Positions 61,184 to 64,000 of a stretch of 64,000 nt of DNA are shown piece by piece. A model generated the notes under the pieces. The model made no database searches. It was not told where the DNA came from and saw only the letters and a list, made by a program, of their open reading frames with translations. Both the position numbers and the translations under genes were made by a program. Location: NCBI GenBank assembly GCA_903813345.2, contig CAIIXF020000003.1, positions 22,026,931 to 22,090,930 on the forward strand, in the 5' to 3' direction. This stretch comes from Owenia fusiformis (lineage: Eukaryota; Annelida; Polychaeta; Sabellida; Oweniidae). Numbering within the stretch: position 1 is the stretch's first letter; every line of letters begins with the position of its first letter.

Positions 61184-61934
61184 TAAGAAGGATAGATCTC
61201 ATTTTGCAAGCAAAAAGCAATATTCTAGGATTCAAAAGTAACGACGAGATTTTGCAGTGATATATTCACTCAAACTGTTGTTTGGACACAACGACAACAA
61301 CACTGATCTATAACTTCATTCTTGTATCAATAAATTAAAGGTTTCCCGCTGGAATTCACTTTTACTCATTATGACGCCATAAGTTAGCAATCCCTAAGAA
61401 AATTAAAGTCCTGATTTTTTTTATTCATCTATACTTTACATTTACATATTCTTTACATATCTCGGCTTGACATCCTCTAGGATGCGTATAGCCTTTTTTA
61501 TATAAATATTCAAATAGATAGCTGATGCTTGAACATTAAACACTTAATAAACAAGATGAAACGAGAGAAAAAGGGAAAGTGAAGAAGAGTTTCATTCGAC
61601 ATTCAAAACTAGACACTTTTGAAAATGTCTGACTTAGTGTAGACGTTGCATTCGGTCGACTTCGCTTCTTATGGAGAGTGTCGTCTGCGTGCGAGTCTGA
61701 CCTACTTTCTGACCATCAATGCCTCAATTTACAGGGTGGTCCAAAATTAAAGATGGCAATTTATCAAGTTCATACATTGATTCATATTTTCCAATATTTC
61801 TAGGAAATCTACATTTATGGCATGTAATGTATTGTTGTTATTTTGCCATTTGTACAATAACTTCATATCAAAATGTAGTAAATGTAGTTCAATACATTGA
61901 ACACTAACCAACTCTATAAAGGGACCATCTCAAG
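61184..61934. other. Gene-free stretch
   Basis: No supported gene. A mariner-like end word acagggtggtccaaaatt occurs at 61731, without a visible partner. Confidence 0.5.
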
Positions 61935-62438
61935 ATGACTGAAAACCAATATGCAAATACAGATTTATGGATCAAGATTAATCTAAACAGAATGTACATA
62001 AAAGAGATAGAAATTGCAAAGCTGTTATATGATGAACTTGGAAAAACTGAAGGAATACTAGGTGTTCAAAAGATTCAAGCAAATAGTAGATCTATTGCGA
62101 TTGTGTACTGTGCTGATGAAGCTATGAAGCAAGAAGTTCTTGCCGTGTCACAAATAACATACCAAGGAGAGACACTTCGTTTAGCCAGTTACACCCCAGA
62201 ACTCTTGCGACCATCTGAAAGAGTATCTATACACGGCATACCGTTACATGTTTCAAACCGTGACGTCGAAGACTGGATTAGTGAGCGAGTAGACATTACC
62301 AGTCCGATTCAATATGCCTTCAAAGAGGAAAATCAAATCCGCATTAATTCAGGAAATAGATTTGTATATGGGCGTGTGAAGCAGGATGTAGTTTTTCCAA
62401 GGTCACAACGGGAAACACTATTTTGTAAGCACTACTAA
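61935..62438 (+). CDS. 167-codon ORF, possibly retroelement ORF1 fragment
   Basis: Starts MTENQYANTD, ends at TAA 62436-62438. The composition is protein-like with even charge. The second half contains RVSIHGIPLHVSNRDVEDWI, which resembles the beta-alpha start of RRM-like folds seen in ORF1 proteins of some LINEs. No zinc knuckle follows. No neighbouring gene, and no clear splice sites. Identity uncertain; a host exon is possible. Confidence 0.45.
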   Translation: MTENQYANTDLWIKINLNRMYIKEIEIAKLLYDELGKTEGILGVQKIQANSRSIAIVYCADEAMKQEVLAVSQITYQGETLRLASYTPELLRPSERVSIHGIPLHVSNRDVEDWISERVDITSPIQYAFKEENQIRINSGNRFVYGRVKQDVVFPRSQRETLFCKHY

Positions 62439-64000
62439 GAAAGAATACGTTATGTGTTATCCATAAGTAATAAGCAAGACTAACTACTAATTCTCAGGAA
62501 TAAAAAGTTCACACTATTGAGATAGATAGAGCTTATCCTCGGACCAGTTACGTCTTATCCGTGTGTCATATGACTAGTACTGTGTTAATTAACTAAGTAA
62601 AGTATTCCAATTTAAAAAGTGTTGTATGTTTGCATGCAGCAAGCGTTTAATAATTCTTTGCATATATAAAATTGTCCATAAAAGAGTCTGATATATAATA
62701 TTGTCCATAAAAGATGTTTATTTTAAAACTAAACTTTACGAATTCATGATAAGTGTATAATGTTCAATCATACAAATGCGCAGTCAGTGATTGTTCTCCA
62801 CACTCACCCCTCCCCCCTTCCTGACATGAACTATTTTGTAAAACCATTGACAGTGTGGAAAGGATTCTTACACTCGAGTGTCAAGGGGGGGGGGTGTTAT
62901 AAAAATATACAAGGCGATGGTTCAAATTGTACAATTTTCAAAACTGCTCAACATGGTGAAAACTTCACGTTTTTAAAGAATGCTTGCCCGGCGGGTGGTT
63001 TGCTCTGTATTGCGAGAGAACAAAAACTTTGAATTAGGATTTTTCCTAATACTATCATTAATCTAAACAACTTTTTAAACCGTCTCTGATTACATATCAT
63101 GCCAATTAATACCATGATTGTGTTGACAGGATTAAATATGATATCTATGGAATTATAATTTAATGAACTCAATAGTCTAAATGATAATAAGTTCATAATT
63201 TAGTCTTGGCTGGCTAGTCTTGCATCATCAGAGTTGGATTGCAAATACCTCCCTAAATCAAATATTTAAAATTTACAAATTTACTAGTGTACGGGGTGGG
63301 GAAACAAGTCTCCATCCAACCACTAAAGTTTAAAAGGAAGACTATAGTGTCCCGTGAACTCATTATAATTATCTTAGACAATAGTGAAGCGGTACAATCA
63401 TTGGAGTGATAATTAATCGAAATGCAAGTTTGATTTAAAATAACTCTTTGGATCAAATATTTAAATTCTACTAGAATGCGGGGAGTGGAAACAAGTCTCC
63501 ATTCAAGCACTAAATATCTAAGCACTAAGAAAGATTTCAGTACCACTTAAATTCACTCCCGGACTTCACTATTCACCACCACCCTTCCCCCTTCCCCAAT
63601 TATCCCTTATGACCCCAAAATGTTCGTTTCTGTGCCCCCCGTCCATGGCCAGTAAGTAATCTATGTGTATACTAGCTCCCTCCCAAAGGTGGGAAAAACC
63701 AGATGCAGGCATAGACATTGACAGGGTGAGGGGATTTAAATATAAAAATAGTCTTGTTTTTGGCTCCGACTTAAATATCTTGGCACTGTTTAACGAAGCC
63801 GGTTTAAGGAATGAGAGGCAGAAATAATTCCTAGATGGCCTGTCTTTACTGTAATCAAGATGGTACCTAACCGCAGTTTTAAAAGGGATAATTTATCTTT
63901 TGTGATAATATAATACTACTTGTTGATTGGTTTGCCAAATATAAGACTCCGTCATAAGACCCTTGTCTCTGATTGTGAAACATGTGTATGCATCAAATCC
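62439..64000. repeat. Gene-free end with a short tandem duplication
   Basis: The segments 63255-63330 and 63450-63530 share tcaaatatttaaa and ggaaacaagtctccat in order, spaced by about 195 bp. Otherwise I see nothing. Confidence 0.6.

Overview
This window is eukaryotic repeat-rich DNA from an AT-rich invertebrate genome. It has GT-AG spliced genes inside transposons, a tyrosine-recombinase retrotransposon, a Jockey/CR1-type LINE, foldback MITEs and microsatellites. This mix suits a marine invertebrate such as a mollusc, but nothing here fixes the species. I see no convincing host single-copy gene, tRNA or rRNA.

Layout. (1) Positions 1-45668 are a tandem array of a gene-free unit of about 11-12 kb. 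Copy 1 is 1-27204, copy 2 is 27205-39198 and copy 3 is 39199 to about 45668. The copies are very similar and differ mainly by insertions, so each copy supplies 'empty sites' for elements found in the others. (2) Copy 1 carries a PAT/Ngaro-type DIRS-order retrotransposon on the minus strand (716-16711), with identical split direct repeats in the order A1 - gag - RT/RNase H - tyrosine recombinase - B1 - A2 - B2. (3) That retrotransposon is broken in its RNase H domain by an 11,022-bp DNA transposon (3626-14647). The transposon has 49-bp perfect terminal inverted repeats and a 5-bp target duplication; removing it restores the RNase H frame.

The 11-kb transposon is the most interesting object. 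I can reconstruct three spliced genes in it. The first encodes a protein of about 1,165 residues, in which a YqaJ/lambda-exonuclease-like PD-(D/E)XK nuclease lies between segments that look like the strands and helix of an RNase H-fold (DDE) transposase. The second is a 165-residue basic protein in the same direction. The third is a 189-residue C2H2 zinc-finger protein running inward from the other end. Each terminal gene begins within about 90 bp of its transposon end, so the terminal repeats probably hold promoters. Repeated GAGCGTTT motifs at both ends look like binding sites for the transposase or the zinc-finger protein.

Smaller elements elsewhere (36620-36933, 57310-57836, 51597-51950, 20128-20275, 30573-30720) share the CAC-start ends. 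The two complete ones, 36620-36933 and 57310-57836, also have 5-bp target duplications, and several members keep what looks like a transposase first exon and splice donor just inside the end. I infer one superfamily, which I cannot assign to a named one.

Positions 45669-64000 are non-array DNA: a periodic ACGCCGT-rich stretch, a 127-bp tandem duplication, a degenerate LINE (about 53001-55780), a 527-bp foldback element, a probable Harbinger-like non-autonomous element (60375-61183) and one unidentified 167-codon reading frame (61935-62438).
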